5,572 bases of DNA, taken from NCBI GenBank assembly GCA_047975205.1, contig JBKEDC010000011.1:1-5572 (forward strand), read 5' to 3'. Shown in pieces: positions 5,065 through 5,572 of the stretch (position 1 is its first letter; every line of letters begins with the position of its first letter). The notes under the pieces were generated by a model, which did not search any database, had not been told where the DNA came from, and was given only the letters and a program-made list of their open reading frames with translations. The translations under genes were made by a program, and so were the position numbers. This stretch comes from JBKEDC01 sp047975205. GTDB lineage: Bacteria; Bacteroidota; Bacteroidia; Bacteroidales; Prolixibacteraceae.

Positions 5065-5142
5065 CGTTGGTTGCTTACGTTATGTCTCGCCCAGATATTA
5101 AAAGGCATCTGATAGTTTTCTGTGATATTAAATATAGCTATT

Positions 5143-5499
5143 ATGGAAAGTAAAAATAAATTAGGAGAGAAGGTTCTTCGCGGGAGACCTAAAAAGGAAA
5201 AAGAGAAACTTTCCTGCTCGATTAACCTCAAATTGACTCAAAAAGATTTTAGTTCCGTGAAAGAGAAAGCGGAAAAGTTGAGTATGAAAACTACACAGTA
5301 CGCACGTGAGATGGTATTAAAGGGAAGTGCCAAATTGCGATATACTATTGAAGATATGGATCTTATGTGCAAATTGGCAGGGATGGCTAATAACCTGAAT
5401 CAGATAGCCAGACAGGCAAATAAATCAGGTTTTGCCAATACGGCGATGGAAGTAATAAGTATAACTGCTAAAATCAAAAAGCTGCTGGATGATCGCTAA
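5143..5499 (+). CDS. mobC: MobC-family mobilization (relaxosome accessory) protein
   Basis: The product is 118 aa, MESKNKLGEKVLRGRPKK onward. A basic N-terminal tail (RGRPKKEKEK) is followed by a ribbon-helix-helix-like region (about 20-62: a strand around LSCSINLKLT, then DFSSVKEKAEKLSMKTTQYAREMVL). The C-terminal MobC signature GMANNLNQIARQANKSG lies at about 83-99. MobC proteins bind oriT and help the relaxase open the strand at nic (family knowledge). I chose ATG 5143 over GTG 5122 because the MESKNK start suits the family and Bacteroides uses ATG without a strong ribosome site. The leader is AT-rich, with a near -7 box, TAGTTTTC, at 5113-5120. The stop overlaps the relaxase start by 11 nt, and the oriT-like island ends about 70 nt upstream, so the cassette is compact. 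Confidence 0.9.
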   Translation: MESKNKLGEKVLRGRPKKEKEKLSCSINLKLTQKDFSSVKEKAEKLSMKTTQYAREMVLKGSAKLRYTIEDMDLMCKLAGMANNLNQIARQANKSGFANTAMEVISITAKIKKLLDDR

Positions 5500-5572
5500 G
5501 AATATAAAAGGGAAGTCATTTAAGGGATGTGTCCAATATGTGATGAATGAGACGGCTGAACTGCTCGACGCA
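5489..5572 (+). CDS. Relaxase / mobilization nuclease (N-terminal fragment, cut by window end)
   Basis: Twenty-eight codons are present: MIAKNIKGKSFKGCVQYVMN, followed by ETAELLDA to the last base. The start pattern MIAK-x-x-KG-x-x-FKG-x-x-x-Y is typical of Bacteroidota relaxases of the MobP-like PF03432 group, enzymes that nick oriT and become attached to the 5' end through a tyrosine (family knowledge). Y17 is a candidate for that residue but cannot be confirmed from a fragment. The ATG lies inside the last codons of mobC, and the 11-nt overlap implies coupled translation and matched amounts. The downstream HUH or histidine motif lies outside the window. Confidence 0.85.
   Translation, partial: MIAKNIKGKSFKGCVQYVMNETAELLDA

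Larger units (their letters stand above)
4801..5075. other. GC-rich inverted-repeat island, probable origin of transfer (oriT)
   Basis: This segment lies immediately upstream of mobC and the relaxase start, the usual place for oriT. GC content is 68% at 4961-5070 but 28% at 5091-5150. It contains a nested 70-nt cruciform (4801-4870), a perfect hairpin (4898-4927), a bulged stem (4976-5022), a second bulged stem (5027-5064) and three spaced repeats of CTCCCGnnGGTYGC. Inverted repeats next to mob genes are typical of relaxase and accessory-protein binding sites (established knowledge). No nic site is recognised. Long frames cross it on both strands (plus 4755-5153, minus 4788-5231), but they overlap each other and the mobC start, so I treat the region as noncoding. 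A structured RNA is the main alternative. Confidence 0.55.
4944..5075 (+). repeat. Three spaced copies of CTCCCGnnGGTYGC
   Basis: Copies stand at 4944-4957 (CTCCCGATGGTCGC), 4993-5006 (CTCCCGTAGGTCGC) and 5061-5074 (CTCCCGTTGGTTGC), with start-to-start distances of 49 and 68 nt. A partial CTCCCGCT occurs at 4926-4933. Copy two lies in the loop of the 4976-5022 stem. Same-direction copies with a variable centre suggest repeated binding sites, perhaps for MobC or another relaxosome protein. Confidence 0.5.

Noticed and set aside
4755..5153. 132-codon plus-strand open frame over the GC-rich island
   Set aside because: It covers the whole inverted-repeat island, overlaps the mobC start in another frame, has no recognisable domain, and an even longer open frame exists on the opposite strand. 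GC-rich DNA has few stops. A conserved homologue family would reopen the question.
4788..5231. 147-codon minus-strand open frame
   Set aside because: It runs antisense through the start of mobC and the repeat island, and its translation looks unlike a folded protein family.
1..5572. CRISPR array, tRNA or rRNA
   Set aside because: I saw no regularly spaced repeats with unique spacers, no cloverleaf pattern and no rRNA motifs on either strand.

Overview
The window looks like part of a mobilizable or conjugative element from a Bacteroidota host, most likely a gut Bacteroidales. The signs are a MobC/relaxase pair, a DUF3408-type gene, tandem small helix-turn-helix (HTH) genes of the kind found in Bacteroides conjugative transposons, promoter boxes matching the Bacteroides -7 consensus TAnnTTTG, and no clear Shine-Dalgarno sequences. 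No host gene is visible.

Layout. Positions 2-112 hold the C-terminal tail of an unidentified plus-strand gene. A noncoding stretch (113-441) follows, with a multi-stem dyad and a terminator-like hairpin facing a convergent minus-strand cluster. Read 5' to 3' on the minus strand, that cluster is: a 311-aa protein of unknown function (2782-1847), a 401-nt gap rich in dyads, a DUF3408-like gene broken by TGA (1445-1065), an HTH gene broken by TGA (1031-744), and an intact excisionase-like HTH gene (741-442). Both broken genes have one in-frame TGA and otherwise keep their frame. In the first HTH gene the TGA is followed directly by ATG, so its DNA-binding half could still be made by reinitiation.

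From about 2.93 to 4.4 kb lies an IS110-family insertion sequence. Its transposase (3257-4381) appears intact, with DEDD residues and the C-terminal serine in place. Upstream, 3001-3143 carries five consecutive hairpins, the last followed by seven T, and then a separate promoter-like motif for the transposase. This fits a bridge RNA in the left end of the element, although the exact ends of the IS cannot be fixed from the sequence.

From 4801 to 5075 is a GC-rich island (68% GC at 4961-5070, against 28% at 5091-5150) packed with inverted repeats: a 70-nt nested cruciform, a 10-bp perfect hairpin, two further long stems, and three spaced copies of CTCCCGnnGGTYGC. It sits directly upstream of mobC (5143-5499) and the overlapping start of a relaxase gene (from 5489, cut by the window end). 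The best reading is an origin of transfer with relaxosome binding sites.

How it fits together (inference): MobC and the relaxase would act on the adjacent island to start DNA transfer. The HTH proteins resemble small excision or transfer regulators of Bacteroides elements. The IS110 element is a passenger lying between the two divergent blocks. The two nonsense mutations suggest the minus-strand regulatory cluster is decaying or has been altered.
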